A DNA stretch of 64,000 nucleotides from Isoetes taiwanensis (taxonomy: Eukaryota > Streptophyta > Lycopodiopsida > Isoetales > Isoetaceae). A program made the position numbers and the translations under genes. Shown one piece after another: positions 32,212 through 44,358 of this stretch; the first letter of the stretch is position 1; every line of letters begins with the position of its first letter. The stretch spans positions 1,754,519-1,818,518 of the forward strand of contig JAJEKV010000004.1 of NCBI GenBank assembly GCA_021234155.1, in the 5' to 3' direction. A model generated the notes under the pieces. That model ran no database searches and was not told the DNA's origin. It saw only the letters and a program-made list of their open reading frames with translations.

Positions 32212-35200
32212 ACCAGGATCCGGGTCATGTGCTGGAATATTAACTCCATTAGTCAGTTTAAAATAGATGTAATTAGCTTTATGCTTGAGGATGTTGATGT
32301 TTTTTTTTTTCTAGAAATTTGTGAACATGAAGAGAAAGGTTTACCAGAAATAAATGATTTTATTCTGCTTCATTCTGTATGGTATAAAAAATCATGGAGG
32401 TTAAAAGGGCATGGAGGAATTGCGTGTTATGTTGAAAAAATGCCAGACATATGGTAAAGCTAGTACCACAACGCGGGTTCTATGCAAATGATTTGGATTG
32501 AAATTCTCGAAAGCTTTTGGAAAAATATTCATTGCTGATTGTTACTTTCCCCCGTGGTTCACCGAAGATATAACTGGGAGTTTGGACAGGGACGGTCCTT
32601 TTTTCCAGCTAAAGCAAGATGCGATGGCACTTCTGCAATGTTATGCTGATAGGAGATTTTAATGGGAGAGTTGCCAATAAACAAGCAGCAATTGTGAGCT
32701 CGGAAGGGGATCCATTGTGGTTGGAAATGCTAGACGAATTAGAGGTAAAAGAATATGGTTGGCATCGTGAATCTCATGATAAAATAAGATGGCCCACACC
32801 ACAAGGTAATCATGTGCTTAACATGTGCAGTGGCTTGGACTTGCTTATATATAATGGTATAAGCAAATTTCTGCACTCTGGTAAACTAACATGCAGGGAT
32901 GCTAGTGTTGTAGGCTTGGTTTTGGCTAGGTCATGTCTTGCAAAGCAGATGTTGGATTTTCATAGGGAAGCAATGCCCCAGATAACGGATCATGCACCTT
33001 TATTAGTTGAGCTGCAGGTTAGAAATGTGCATCAAAAAGTAAGTGATCATGTGCCATATGGACATAGGATGTGGGGGAATATGGGAAATTGTGTGAATAA
33101 AAGTCATTGGAAATAGAATGGCCAGAAGATGCAGGTACCATTAGTGAGACCCTTGCCCAAATGATTTTGGAGATTGCGGCTAAATGCTTTATATCACAAA
33201 GAAAATTGAAAGGCATCCCTTGCAATGCATAGTTTGATAGGGATTGCAAGGCAAATAGAGCATAGTTTAGGAAAGCGAAGGGTATAGAAAGGCAAAAAAT
33301 TAAAGAAAGAGTATGTGAAGTTGACCAAATCAAGAAAGAAGCAGTACATCTATAAAAAGCAACAACATATGATAAGGGAATTATTGGTTAGACCTAAGCA
33401 ATTTTGGAACAGGTTGAAACCTAATGTAAAACAAGAAGCTGTCTTGGACATTGATGCATTGTTAGGACAAGTACGCAAGCTATATCATGTGCCTGGTATT
33501 CCTGATGTGGAAGAGATCACATATCCCATTGCAGATGCATGCAAGTTCACCTCGGAAGATCTTGAAGAACGTTTAAGTAAACTAGCAAATGGGAAGGCAG
33601 CAGACGCACATGTTCAAATGGGCAGGGGATTCCGTTCATGCGATGCTATTAAAATTGTTAAATGCAAATTTCAGTAAGAGATGGTTTTCTCGCGACGCGT
33701 GGCAAGTTAACAGAAGTTATTCCATTATACAAAGTGGGAAAGATCCGTAATTATAGGATGATTATGGTTTGTAGCTTCTTTGCAAAATTGTTTGCTACCA
33801 TGTTGAACAATAAGATTAATATGTGGGCTGAAAAATGGAGTAGTGGCTATGGACCAAAGCGGGATTTAGACCTAAATGGTCTACCATAGATCATTTGATC
33901 ACTTTATGTGCCATGATAGATTCAGTTACTGGCAAGAAAAAGCCTTTATATGCTCTTTTTGTAGATTATGCTAAAGCATTTGACACAGTGAATAGGGATA
34001 ATCTCTGGCAGAGAATGGAGCTACTTGGATTCCCAGTGGAACTAAGACAAGTGGTTAAGGTACTATATGAAAAAGTCCTAGTTCGGGCTTGTCACTACCT
34101 TATGTAAAGGAGTGTGATAGTGTTGTGGTCAAGAATGAATATCGGGGGTCAAGCAAGGATGTCCTTTATCTCCAACTTTGTTTGGATTATTCATTGACGA
34201 GCTGGAGAGTTGGCTGGTGGATAAATGGATATGTGGTGAAGCTTTTGCTATATGCGGATGATATAGTCATCCTATCACGCTCAGTGGCAGGGATGCAGAA
34301 GCACTTGGATGCGCTGGCATATTTTTGTGATAGTAAGGGAATGCGAGTAAACCTTGCTAAAACAAAGATGGTTTCTTTGGGGCAAATAAAACAGACCATC
34401 TGTTATTCTTTTACAAAGATACACCAGTTGAGCTGGTAAACTCGTATAAGTATTTGGGAGTGGAAGTGGATAAAAGTCCGAGCTGGAATATGGTCGTAGA
34501 GCATAGAGCGAATGCGGGTCTCAAAGCCTTGTATAGCATGCAACGCAGAAGTGCCAAAGCTGAAATTTGGAATTTTGACATGAAACGAATGTTATATAGA
34601 GCACTTGTTCAGACAGTATTGTTATACGGGTGTGAGGTTTAGGGGCCAGGCTTGGCGGCAGATACATGGAAAAGGGTTGAGAAGGTCCAAAAATAATTCC
34701 TTAGAACGGAGCTAGGCACAAAGGTACAAACACCTTATAACATGATGCTTGCTGAATGTGGTATGATGCCTGTTGAGGCAGAAGCCTTGTGTAAACTGCT
34801 TACGTATCTCTGTAAGCTACGATTTGGAGGGGATGATGATAACTTGCGGCGTTTGGCAATGGAGGAGACAAAATTGAAGGGCTGGTATGCCGACGTTGAG
34901 GATCGTGGATGTGGAAATGGTGGTTAAACACCCATGATCTATATGTGCATCGCAAGGATATTCGAACATGGGTAAAAGAGCAGGTCATTTTGAAAAACTG
35001 GAGAGTTCCAGAGATTAAGGATTTCTACATACGATGTATTAATCCAAAGCTCCAAGAGGCTAAGTACCTCCGAGAAAGTATGTTTCTGAAGCTTAGACAT
35101 TTAATCAGCAGAGTGAGACTCAGCTCACATAGACTTGGGGTAGAAATTGGCAGATGGAGTGGAATCCCGCATGAAATGAGGCATTGCAAAGCATGTAATT

Positions 35201-35260
35201 TCACGTGAAGTGGAGGATGAACAACATGTGCTCTTGAGGTGCCCCATGTGACTGAAATTA
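32212..35260 (+). pseudogene. LINE B ORF2: endonuclease and reverse transcriptase
   Basis: The endonuclease starts with RVMCWNINSIS (catalytic Asn) and continues through GDFNGRV (about 32650) to TDHAPLLV (about 32985). RT follows with LSKLANGKAADA, then LFVDYAKAFDTVNRDNLW (motif A intact, about 33955) and LLLYADDIVILSRS (motif C, about 34251). Then come KYLGVEVD and a C-terminal finger (HCKACN...DEQHVLLRCP). The motifs are better kept than in LINE A, although the frame changes many times. Motif B is scrambled near 34140-34190. Confidence 0.85.
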
Positions 35261-35478
35261 AACGGTATAATATTTCAGCATCAACCTTGTTGGAGTTTTT
35301 TTTTATTTAGAAGGCAAATGCATAGGGAAATTCATAAGAGATGTCCCGAAGTCCGAGGGAACAACTTGGTCATAATTCTATAATAGAGGAGTTGGGAGGA
35401 GAAGCTAATGCATTATTGTGCAAGATGCATTAGATGATATTTTCTATAACGTTGATTTATTTATTGAAGCGTCCTCAT

Positions 35479-35492
35479 AGACCTGGTGGTCT
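35479..35492 (+). promoter_or_regulatory. LINE B 3' stem-loop
   Basis: AGACC-TGGT-GGTCT: 5-bp stem, 4-base loop, followed 16 bp later by AATAAAC and ATTTC repeats. The stem differs from LINE A by compensatory changes (A-T for G-C at its third pair). Confidence 0.6.
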
Positions 35493-35526
35493 CAGGCGTG
35501 ATTAATAAACATTTCATTTCATTTCA

Positions 35527-35602
35527 TCTCTCCCTCCCTCCCTCCCTCCCCCTCCTCCCTCCCTCCCTCCCTCCCTCTCCCTCTCCCTCCCTCTCCCTCC
35601 CC
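35527..35602 (+). repeat. (TCCC)n microsatellite
   Basis: Pyrimidine-only tract of TCCC/TCTCCC units directly after the LINE B tail. Confidence 0.9.
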
Positions 35603-35872
35603 ACACACCCGACCGGCTTAAAGCTAATCCGTTTCTTTGACTCTAAGATATGGCTCATGTTGTGATAAAGTTATGTGTATAATTTTGATAGTAATAATTA
35701 TGACGGCTATATAATTTTGTATAAAGTATATAGCCTTACAACTACATAATAAAAACTTAATGGGAAGTTGATCGTTTCAATAAAGTTAAGCCTTTACACA
35801 TGCATGTTGTGGGTTTTTTGGGGTTGTTGTGTGTTCGTCACCTTAGCGCAATGCTGGAGACAACATTATCTT
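35603..35872 (+). other. Retrotransposon 3' internal sequence
   Basis: Noncoding remainder of the outer element between the LINE insertion and the PPT. No ORF with recognisable pol homology. Confidence 0.4.
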
Positions 35873-35883
35873 AAGGGGAAGAA
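35873..35883 (+). other. Polypurine tract
   Basis: AAGGGGAAGAA abuts the TG start of the LTR at 35884, as expected for plus-strand priming. It identifies that LTR as a 3' LTR. Confidence 0.7.
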
Positions 35884-37165
35884 TGTGATGTTCCCTAAGA
35901 ATATATGCCATAAATACATTATATTTCGGGCCATGTCACCGCATACAAGTCTACCATTTATAGGAGCATGGCTAAGTTATATAAAATAACTTAGCCAACC
36001 TTACGCTTAACGCTATTTCCACATGGCCTTACCCTATGGGGCACCCGCCACATGGAAGCACCCAATTGGAGCCACGTGGCAATGACATGGAACCCTAATC
36101 TATAAGTACCTAACCCTAATCCTAGGCCAATTTTTCGCCCACATGTCTTGAGACCTGTTCTTCACTCGAACTCCATTTGAGAATATCGTTTGTTGCGGGG
36201 TAGCTCGGACGACAACCCCAAGGCAATGTGCTCATCAAAGGAGGAGGAACTACCCGACTCATCAACAAGTCATGGAGACCGGCAGGAGTTGGATGAAATT
36301 CGTCCGAGAAGGTATTAGGAATAGCCTCATAGATAGATCATCGAGATGAGCTAGTATATTATCTTGCTAGTAGAGCCTTCCTAGAACCTCGGGCCTAGAT
36401 TTCACTCTAAGAAAGGAATCCTAACAAGCTTCCTACAGACTCATGTGTGTAGATTAGACGTTATCCGCTTTATTCATTATGATTATATTGATGTACAATG
36501 TTAGTTGATCTTATGTTTGTACCTCTTGTGTTTGGAAAAAGGGTAGAGACATAGTGGCCATTATTTAGATGATGCTCCTAGTTTAGACCCCTTTAGTTCT
36601 TATTATTATGCGGCATGTGCATAGGAACTCACCGGCGACGAGGGCTATGAAGTGACTCAAAGACCATGTAACGGGCTGGCTAAGGAGGAAGGTCCCGCCG
36701 AGTGCAAAGCTTCGGGGACCCATAGGGGGCTAGGTCTATAGTTAGTTATTTCATGTGGGCGGATATGGGTCCGGACACTTCCTGGATCAATGGTGTCCCC
36801 CCGACTCTCAAGAGTTGCAAATGTTGGCCCGTGGCTCTTGTTTTGGGAGTTCGGTCAGTGTACTTAATCATGTATCACCATGATTCTCTAGCTGCCCATG
36901 GAGCCACTAGACCTCTGGGAAGGGGAGATGCAACCCTTCCTACCTCATAGGACCGAAGAGATAACCCAGGAGTAGTCTCGATGGGTGATACCATGAGACT
37001 ACGATCCGCCGATTATAGTCACGCCAGAGTCCGGATCTAGCCGATGCGCAAAGTATGCATAGGAGGGTAGATGGAGTGGTCAACCCTAGCCATTGTCTAT
37101 AGCCAGCACTACCATTGTCATATCTCTGTCTGCTTTATCTTGAGGCTCAGCTGTCAGTCTACAGA
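35884..37165 (+). repeat. 3' LTR, 5' part
   Basis: Starts TGTGATG and aligns with 25901-27066 of the 5' LTR, including TATAAG (36101-36106). Homology stops within about 10 bp of the position where 59670-59897 takes up the LTR sequence. The right flank is CACTA-type subterminal repeat sequence. Confidence 0.75.
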
Positions 37166-37260
37166 GTGAGTTTTAGGGTCAGATCTTAGTTATAAACTTA
37201 AAATGAACAAAGATGAAAAAAACCCTTAAACTGACATTATGGATGATGCTACAACTGACT

Positions 37261-37575
37261 CTACATTCGGCCGCTTAAATGTCGAATTAAGCGTCAAAAT
37301 TACCGGTCAAAGTATGTGTCAAAATTAGAGTCAATGTGCATCCAAATTAGAGTCATAATATGCATCAGGATTACATTTAGATTATAGTTAGAATGTGCGT
37401 CAAAATTAGAGTCAGAATGTGCGTCAAAATTAGAGTCAAACTGTGCGTCAAAATTAGAGTCAGAATATACGTCGGAATTAGAGTTAGAATTAGAGTCAAT
37501 TGTGTCACAATTAGAATCAGCTCTAGGCACTAGAATTTAGTGATAGAGTCAAGTGCTAACATCAAAAATTAGAGT
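37261..37575 (+). repeat. CACTA 5' subterminal repeat array
   Basis: Roughly a dozen degenerate units around GTCAAAATTAGAGTCA, often as GTGCGTCAAAATTAGAGTCA. Similar units lie at 58850-59560. In CACTA elements such subterminal motifs bind transposon proteins. An Asp/Ser/Asn-repeat frame on the minus strand is a by-product. Confidence 0.65.
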
Positions 37576-37599
37576 CAACCCCTAACGCGTCATGATAAA

Positions 37600-39128
37600 G
37601 CCCATAGATTTGAACCTTGATATTACCATTTAGCCTATCCATATTTAAATACTTCATTACTATCATTTTCATCAATGTACGTACTATCTTCTCTCAAACA
37701 ATCTAAGATAAAATGGCATATAAATGAGGTAGGATGATTATTAAAACTTGGCTAAAAGTTTATGGGTTATTCTTACTTTCGATGTTTCAATGTTCCAAGG
37801 CTTTTGGTATGCCGGACGATTGAGATCTATTAATCGAGATCTATTAATTGTTTGAAGGTGGCAATCCCAAAAATCTGCAAAACATGGCCTGGATATATGA
37901 TTGGGTGAGAAAAATGGACAAGAATTTACAAAGTTAATGCTACGAAGTATCAGACATAATATATTCTAGCAAAGTATCAGATATATTCTAGAAAAGTATC
38001 GTACAAAGAGAGTGGATTTTAGGAGCTGCCAAGACATTTAACATGTCAATATGTAATATATAAAGTTGAAGGATTGAAGGTAGAGTTGTATTGCCTGTGA
38101 ACTACAGGAACGCACATACTATGAAACCAAGAAACAAGCAGATCGTAATGGTAAGAAGATGGTCTACATAAATTGAACTCCTGTTGAGCAAGCTGAGAAG
38201 CTACCCTCTTATCAAAATATCTAGCATAATAACAGGGGGTTTCCCTTGTATTTTTGTACGTTTTTTTCTATGGTTTTCATATGATTTGATAGATGTATTG
38301 CATGAGATGTACTAATGCGTACATCTAGAGTGCGCATACAATCATCCTTGATTTTTGCGCCAAATTCCAATGGTTGACCCATGTATTTCTAACCTAACCG
38401 AAGTTTACACATGCAAGGCTCGTGCAAAGATAGTTTAGGGTTCTATGATTTTGCCAAAGGGTTCGAGAAAGGCAGGTATGGAATGATTTTCCGGGCTTCT
38501 CCAGATCCGCCCGGATGTGTAACAAGGCCCGGATGCATTGCAAGCGGGGAGGTATTTATTTCGATCTTGGCCGATTTCAATATCCGAAGAAGAGAGACCC
38601 AAACCATGCAGTGTAGCTATAAATTTAGCTTGAATAGTTTCAATCGTTAATTTAGGTATGTTATGTGAAGAAATTAAATTGCCGGATGCATGGCATGTGG
38701 AGCTCCAATAGCAGCTTCCTGAAAGGTACAAATCTTCCATTTTTTCCAAATTGTTTTCGAATCTGTGGACAATTGCTTAGTCTTGGTTAAATTCGTGGGC
38801 AGTGCCTTACTCTTGGTTTGAGATAATGGATAAAGTATCATGTTAGTTTCTCTGTAATACCCTTAATTCCTATAAACATCTCTCTAGACAGCCCATTTAA
38901 TTGGACCTCTCCTCTTGCAAGCATCTATTCTTGTGCTCAACCTGCATTGGAGCGAGATCTTCATCCATGATCTTGGGAAGTATTGCAAGTTCTCTCCTAT
39001 TCTTGAGGGCATTACACCGTTTCAAGTCTTAGGACTCTTAACATTTCGCCAGCCCATCCAGAACTTTTTTCATTATGGGAAATTCAGCCATTTATCTTCT
39101 TCATCTTTTGTAACTGTTGGATATGCAG
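37600..39128. other. No recognisable gene
   Basis: Open segments at 38411-38650 (plus) and 38435-38749 (minus) overlap each other and match nothing I know. Upstream TRM10 exons were looked for here and not found. Confidence 0.35.
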
Positions 39129-39801
39129 CAAGTTCGAAGGCTGCAGTTCCTGCTTGCTTGTGCCTTACAGGTTTAACTGGCGACATCAAAGTCCAGATGG
39201 AGAAGTTTCCTGGATTTGGAAATTGGTTTTTGAAAAGAGAAGACTTATATTGATGTATTTGAGGACATGAAATCTGACCTTGTCTATTTAGCAGCAGATT
39301 CTGACAATATTCTGGAAAGCTTAGATGATAACAAGATATATATTATAGGTGGCTTGGTGGACCATAATAGGTTGAAAGGTATAACCTTAAAGAAAGCAAA
39401 AGAGCAAGGTATTTCCACTGCAAGGCTTCCCATTGATGAGCATATGAAAGTTGCATCCAAGGTATTCTTATTTATGAGGGAATCCGTGCTGCTGATTTTG
39501 ATTACTTAGCTTACCTCTTAACTGCTCGTTTTTCAGTCTGACCACATAAAGTTTTCTTATTTGGACTATGATCTTGCAGGTATTAACAGTAAATCAGGTC
39601 ATTGAAATTCTTCTGGCGTTTATGGAACACAGGGATTGGCGGAAGGCCTTATCCCAGGCTGTTCCACAAAGGAAGTTAACCGCAGGGAGAAATGGATGTG
39701 TAGCAGAAACAAATGAAGTGCCTGTCGATATGAATGCAGAGGTTGCCGATATAAATGCAGAAGCTGTCGGAGCATACAGATTAGTTGTTGAAAGTACGTA
39801 A
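39129..39801 (+). pseudogene. TRM10: TRM10-type tRNA (m1R9) methyltransferase, 3' half
   Basis: Homologous to the SPOUT methyltransferase that methylates N1 of the purine at tRNA position 9, using S-adenosylmethionine. The first piece (39129-39461) carries [25 protein letters not shown] and [20 protein letters not shown], with the conserved Asp of VDHN/VDRN, then [16 protein letters not shown]. An intron (39462-39579, GT/AG) separates the second piece (39580-39801) with VLTVNQVIEILLAFMEHRDW and PQRK. One extra base near 39247 breaks the frame at EDLY. The N-terminal exons are missing. Since introns remain, this is a genomic fragment, not a retrocopy. It lies inside the CACTA element, suggesting capture. 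Confidence 0.85.
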
Positions 39802-39912
39802 CATTAATTAGATGGGTTGTATTTACTCCCTTGGTAATATTATAAACTTTGCTGAAGAATAAATATAAATTTAAAAGAACTCCCCTTTTATAGATCTAGT
39901 GTGCCATCAACA

Positions 39913-40822
39913 TTCTGAGTTGTTGTGGAAGCATATCGTTGCTCTATATCTCTAATGCTGTTGTACGAACACCATAATCAAAGTAGGGTATTCGGAGTCT
40001 CAGGCTCAAAGTCTAAATTTGTTGCCTATAAATTATGCAATTAAAAATATATGGTTTGCAATAACACATCCTTCATTTTGTACTTTTATTTTTTTGTTTA
40101 CCTCAGAGTTTATCTGGCCCGAAGGGCCGAAATTTTTTTCTAATATAACAACCAAAATAACTACTATTAAGATTAATTAACATAAACCATTGTTTAAAAT
40201 TAGATTCCCCCTTAAACCCCCTTTTGTTTGGGTGCATATTCACACGGGGGGTGACGTAGGGCAGCGAGAGCCCCTGTAATTATGTTTTACACGTATAAAA
40301 TCAACACCATATAGTATATTGCCTGAAATCTTATAGTATTTTGCAAATCTTGTTATACAGTATAACAAATTATACACAAACAGTTATATACAAACGAGGA
40401 ACTTTGTGTACGGTGTAGATTAAGGAATAAGGGGTGAATATGCCTATCCAACAAAACAAAACAAAAGGGGTGAATAAGGGGTGCACCCAAACAAAAGGGG
40501 GTTTAAGGGGGAATCTAATTTTAAACAATGGTTTATGTTAATTAATCTTAATAGTAGTTATTTTGGTTGTTATATTAGAAAAAATTTTCGGCCCTTCGGG
40601 TCAGATAAACTCTAAGGTAAACAAAAAAATAAAAATCAAAATAAAATAAAAGTACAAAATGAAGGATGTGTTATTGCAAACCATATATTTTTAATTGCAT
40701 AATTTATAGGCAACAAATTTAGACTTTGAGCCTGAGACTCCGAATACCCTACTTTGATTATGGTGTTCGTACAACAGCATTAGAGATATAGAGCAACGAT
40801 ATGCTTCCACAACAACTCAGAA
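39913..40822. mobile_element. 910-bp foldback element (long-TIR MITE)
   Basis: Arms 39913-40236 and 40482-40822 are nearly perfect inverted copies starting TTCTGAGTTGTTGTGG. The right arm has about 17 extra A-rich bases. The loop is 245 bp with no ORF. Each arm includes the small palindrome GGCCCGAAGGGCC or its decayed mate. TCTAG flanks both sides at a short distance and may be a target duplication. It begins 112 bp after the TRM10 fragment. A transcript would form a long hairpin. Confidence 0.85.
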
Positions 40823-42179
40823 CTCTAGCAGGTGGATTACTTTAGTCCCTAATGGCTAGGGATGATTACCAGAAATTGCTTGCCTTGGATTTGATGACCT
40901 GGATTAGAAAAATACGAAGGTGTTGTGAAGACTCCATGTAGCATTTAAGTCAAGCAACAAGACCACATGTATCCAGCTCACAACCATGTGGAAGTTTTTG
41001 TTTCCTTTGTTTCTCTAACGAACTGGACTCTTCATTAGCCTCCTTAAACACCTAATAATAAGGCAAAGGAAAAGATGTGCATAAAACTAGGAAAGACATT
41101 GCAAGAAAAATAAACATTGCAGAACAATAGCAGTATCTACCTGTCATGCCCACTACAAATTGGAGAAGTTGGCATGAGCTTTTTAGTTTACCTCAATCAT
41201 GCTTCAAAGCTTCTTGTTGTGCTATTTGCTGCAAGCCTGTTCAACATCACATCAATGATTGACATTAAGATTGCTTAGCACTAACGAGCATTAAAAGATC
41301 TTGAAATGGTACAAAATTTTGGATAAGATAATTGATACAATAATTATTTATACATATAAAGTAATATCTGTCCATACAATAGCTAACCAGCTCATGGCAC
41401 ATCATGATTTAGTGTTAATACAATGGAAGAGGGTTAGTGTGTATTCTTTTAATGTGTTGATAATGAAGATAGAGAAACTCACTTTCTTAAGGTCATAAGA
41501 AATAGCAATTAAGAAGGTCAAACTCACTTTCAAAGAGCATGGGTCTTTCAGAAAAGGATCTTCGGGGGAATTTTTCTCTTAGCTTCTGTTGTATCCGCAA
41601 AACAAGAATTTTATCTTTAATATCTTATGAGAAAGGGACCAACATATCAACTCCTGCAGAATATTTCCTTGCCCCCAAGCAATATTTCAACTGTCTTATG
41701 TTCAAATAGATATTAGATACAAAAGCCAATGAGAGAAGGCATGGGTATTTCTTCAAATTTGAAGCCATTTCTTACGTACAAAGTGTAACAATGACTCTCT
41801 TTGTTGTGTCTTAAGTGGACATAATATCGATGAGCCACACAAATCTTTAGTTCTCCTAGGTTGGAAGTCTTTTATTCTTTGCAAGTTGCCCATAAATTAA
41901 AGGACATTGTAATAACTGAAGAAAACAGCAAACATAGTTTATAAACTGCCATAAAAGTTTGTACCAGTGAGGCACTTAATTGTTGTGGAGATATTGTGAA
42001 GATATTTTATGCCATCGAATAACTGAAGCATTCGGCATTTGACTTCACTTTGACCAAAAGGCTGCTTCATGCTTTCCATAGGGTACCTTAATTGAATGTT
42101 TGACCCTTTTATCAAGGTGCTTATGTTCTGATGGTTAGGTTTCCCTGTATTATGTTAAGGGCCCATATCTTATCTTTAC
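40823..42179. other. No recognisable gene
   Basis: AT-rich; only short open segments (for example 41301-41498). Nothing identified. Confidence 0.4.
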
Positions 42180-42579
42180 GTATTTTCCCTAAGGTGGTGG
42201 TATGAATACCCCCTTCCTTAACTTCAATGTATGCTCTAGGGGATGATTTTTTATATATTTTTTAATTGCCAGGTGGCGGTACGAGTCCCCCTGGCATGTT
42301 TGTTTAATATTGTTTAGATATTTTTTTATTATTGGCCCCCTTGCCTCGAATGGTCAAGAGGTTCATCTTTAAAATGTCTAATCTCGGGTGTTGTATCTGC
42401 CCTCCATGGTGGTGGTACGAGTCCCCCCATGGATTTAGGGACCTTCTTGGGTGGTGTATAAGGGGGAGGGCCAAGTGTTAGCTCATTTGTTCCTCTTATA
42501 ACTTCTTCCATCGTGGTGTTAATGAGTCCCCCTATGTGAGCGATGTTTGCATATGATTTCCATCATTATTTATATCATG

Positions 42580-42690
42580 GCGCTTATCCTTTTGGTTGAG
42601 GTATGTATTGTAGGAGTTTGCCTCAAGGCCAGATGATCCATGGTTCAAACCTTAGCATTTTGGTGGAGGTACAAATCCCCCCAAGATTGT
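42580..42690 (+). repeat. tRNA-like SINE fragment 1
   Basis: Contains GGTTCAAACCT (42642-42652), a good Pol III B box, followed by TTAGCATTTTGGTGGAGG. The A-box region is weak. Paralogous to the copy at 42820. Confidence 0.45.
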
Positions 42691-42819
42691 GTTTGTCTTC
42701 TCTATGCATATGCAGGAGGTGCGCTTAATAATTGTTCCCTTTCATTATTTTACATGATGGAGCCCCGTCTATGATACTTATCTATGTTGTTTTTTATCAT
42801 ATTTTCATGCTATGGTGCC

Positions 42820-42930
42820 CAACCTTCTTGGTTGTGGTACATGGCTAAGGGGCATACCCCAAGGCTAGATGGTCAAGGGTTCAAACCTTGGGCATGTATT
42901 GCACACTTGGTGGTGGTACAAGTCCCCTCA
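42820..42930 (+). repeat. tRNA-like SINE fragment 2
   Basis: TGGCTAAGGGG (42842-42852) fits the Pol III A box and GGTTCAAACCT (42878-42888) the B box, about 26 bases apart. A complete internal promoter is therefore plausible. The hairpin repeat follows directly, as in copy 1. Confidence 0.5.
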
Positions 42931-42940
42931 CAATATGTTC

Positions 42941-43844
42941 GTGTTCTTGTTATAGGTATTGGAGGTTGGAGGTAAGGTATGATTGTAGCGAGTTCATATC
43001 TTTTTTTTTCATGTTATTAATTGTATAAGTTTTTATTGTATGTGCCTTATCAACTGGAGAGAACCCGTACCTGCAGCCAATCAATACACAATTAGCGTGA
43101 AAACGGTAAATGTGCAAGGGCCAAAAGGTACATTGGGTCTCTCAGTTTATCACTGATCACCAATTGTATCCTTTTGCCCAAAGGTAAACATTAACAGGAA
43201 AGAAATCATGGAATAATAAAATCTTAACATTTTAAACTTCTCAACTTGGTCTCAAAGTATTACCATTAGACGAGAACCAATTTCTCAGTCCCAGATCTAG
43301 CTGGCTACCTTGATAAATTATTCTACATCATACTGTTCACAATAACATAATCAGTTTTATATCATAAAGCTTAATCTTATTACCATTTTCAATTTATCCA
43401 AGTCAAGCGTATATTTTTAGGCAATCCATATATGTAGTAATCAATATCCCTGCTTTTTTCACATGTGCATGCCAGAAGCACCATGAAATTGGCCTAAATA
43501 TCAATGACATTTCTTTCTTCGCTATAAACTTAAAGGCCAGCTAAGTTTGGTTATAAGCGACCAGTAATGACCAGCTAAGTCTGGTCATAAGCAAGTCCCA
43601 ATAAATCAGCCAATGGAACCCTTGCACAATCATATAACCTTCTAAGTATCAATGGCAGCAAACTATGGAAGCAATGAAGTCTTTTTTCCTTCATTTAGCT
43701 ACATGTGCAATATGATAATTTTACCATAACGTATATTATGAAACATGCAAACATAATGCATTCTTTAAGAGAATCTGTCAATAAACAAAGTTGTCTATTC
43801 CTTTTATGCAACACATATATCCTGTGTATTTTTAAACAAGCAAC
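42941..43844. other. No recognisable gene
   Basis: AT-rich. CCAGCTAAGTYTGGTYATAAG occurs twice near 43538 and 43571. Nothing else seen. Confidence 0.4.
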
Positions 43845-43920
43845 ATTCTTTCATTGCTAGCATTAGTCATAACTAGAATCAGATTCTTTCATTGCTAGCA
43901 TTAGTCATAACTAGAATCAG
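43845..43920 (+). repeat. 38-bp perfect tandem duplication
   Basis: Two identical copies, 43845-43882 and 43883-43920, beginning ATTCTTTCATTGCTAGC. Recent slippage or short duplication. Confidence 0.95.
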
Positions 43921-44358
43921 ATATGATGATAGAAAAAGCAAATGAGTAGAAAACATAGGCAGAGATCGTTGCATCTTATAACAAGATCATAGAAACCATC
44001 TATTATTTCCATATGAACCCAGACTCTATTTTGGGAGACAAATGATCAAATGAATAGTTTGCATATCAAACAAACCTGAATTGATCTGCCTCCAGATTCT
44101 ATGCTTTTTGTTGAAAATCATTTGAACCTCCACTTGTAAGATAGACATCATATTTCAGATCCTGGAAAGCATATCTAAACCTCTGTACTTGTATCAGACA
44201 TCTGCAATCCAAGCACTAGGCTTCATCAGATCCGAAAAACAAGGCTCAAGACCATTATCGGCTAACAATACAACAACAAGAAATCGTTGCAAACCGACCA
44301 AGAGTTACGTGCCTTTGCTCTGTAAGGCATAGATCCAGCATCAAACCGTAGAATCAGA

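Larger units (their letters stand above)
31441..35526 (+). mobile_element. LINE B (non-LTR retrotransposon), near full length
   Basis: Contains ORF1, endonuclease, RT and C-terminal finger in order, and ends with a stem-loop (35479-35492), GATTAATAAAC and an ATTTC-repeat tail. It starts within a few tens of bases of the LINE A tail. Many frameshifts and stops show it is inactive. Confidence 0.85.
42180..42940 (+). repeat. Dispersed hairpin repeats with variable stems
   Basis: The motif GGTGGTGGTACGAGTCCCCC recurs at about 42193, 42273, 42406, 42511 (partial), 42660 and 42900. The flanking bases pair differently in each: AAGG/CCTT, CCAGG/CCTGG, CCATGG/CCATGG, TTGG/CCAA. The loop-proximal sequence is constant while the stems covary. 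No protein is encoded. Confidence 0.6.

Noticed and set aside
37157-37185. A 5' CACTA terminus at CTACAGAGTGAG
   Set aside because: Similarity to CACTACAAGAG needs several gaps; the 5' end is left undefined rather than claimed.
37300-37530. Asp/Ser/Asn-repeat protein on the minus strand
   Set aside because: By-product of the CACTA subterminal repeat array; both strands and several frames stay open because the repeat lacks stops.
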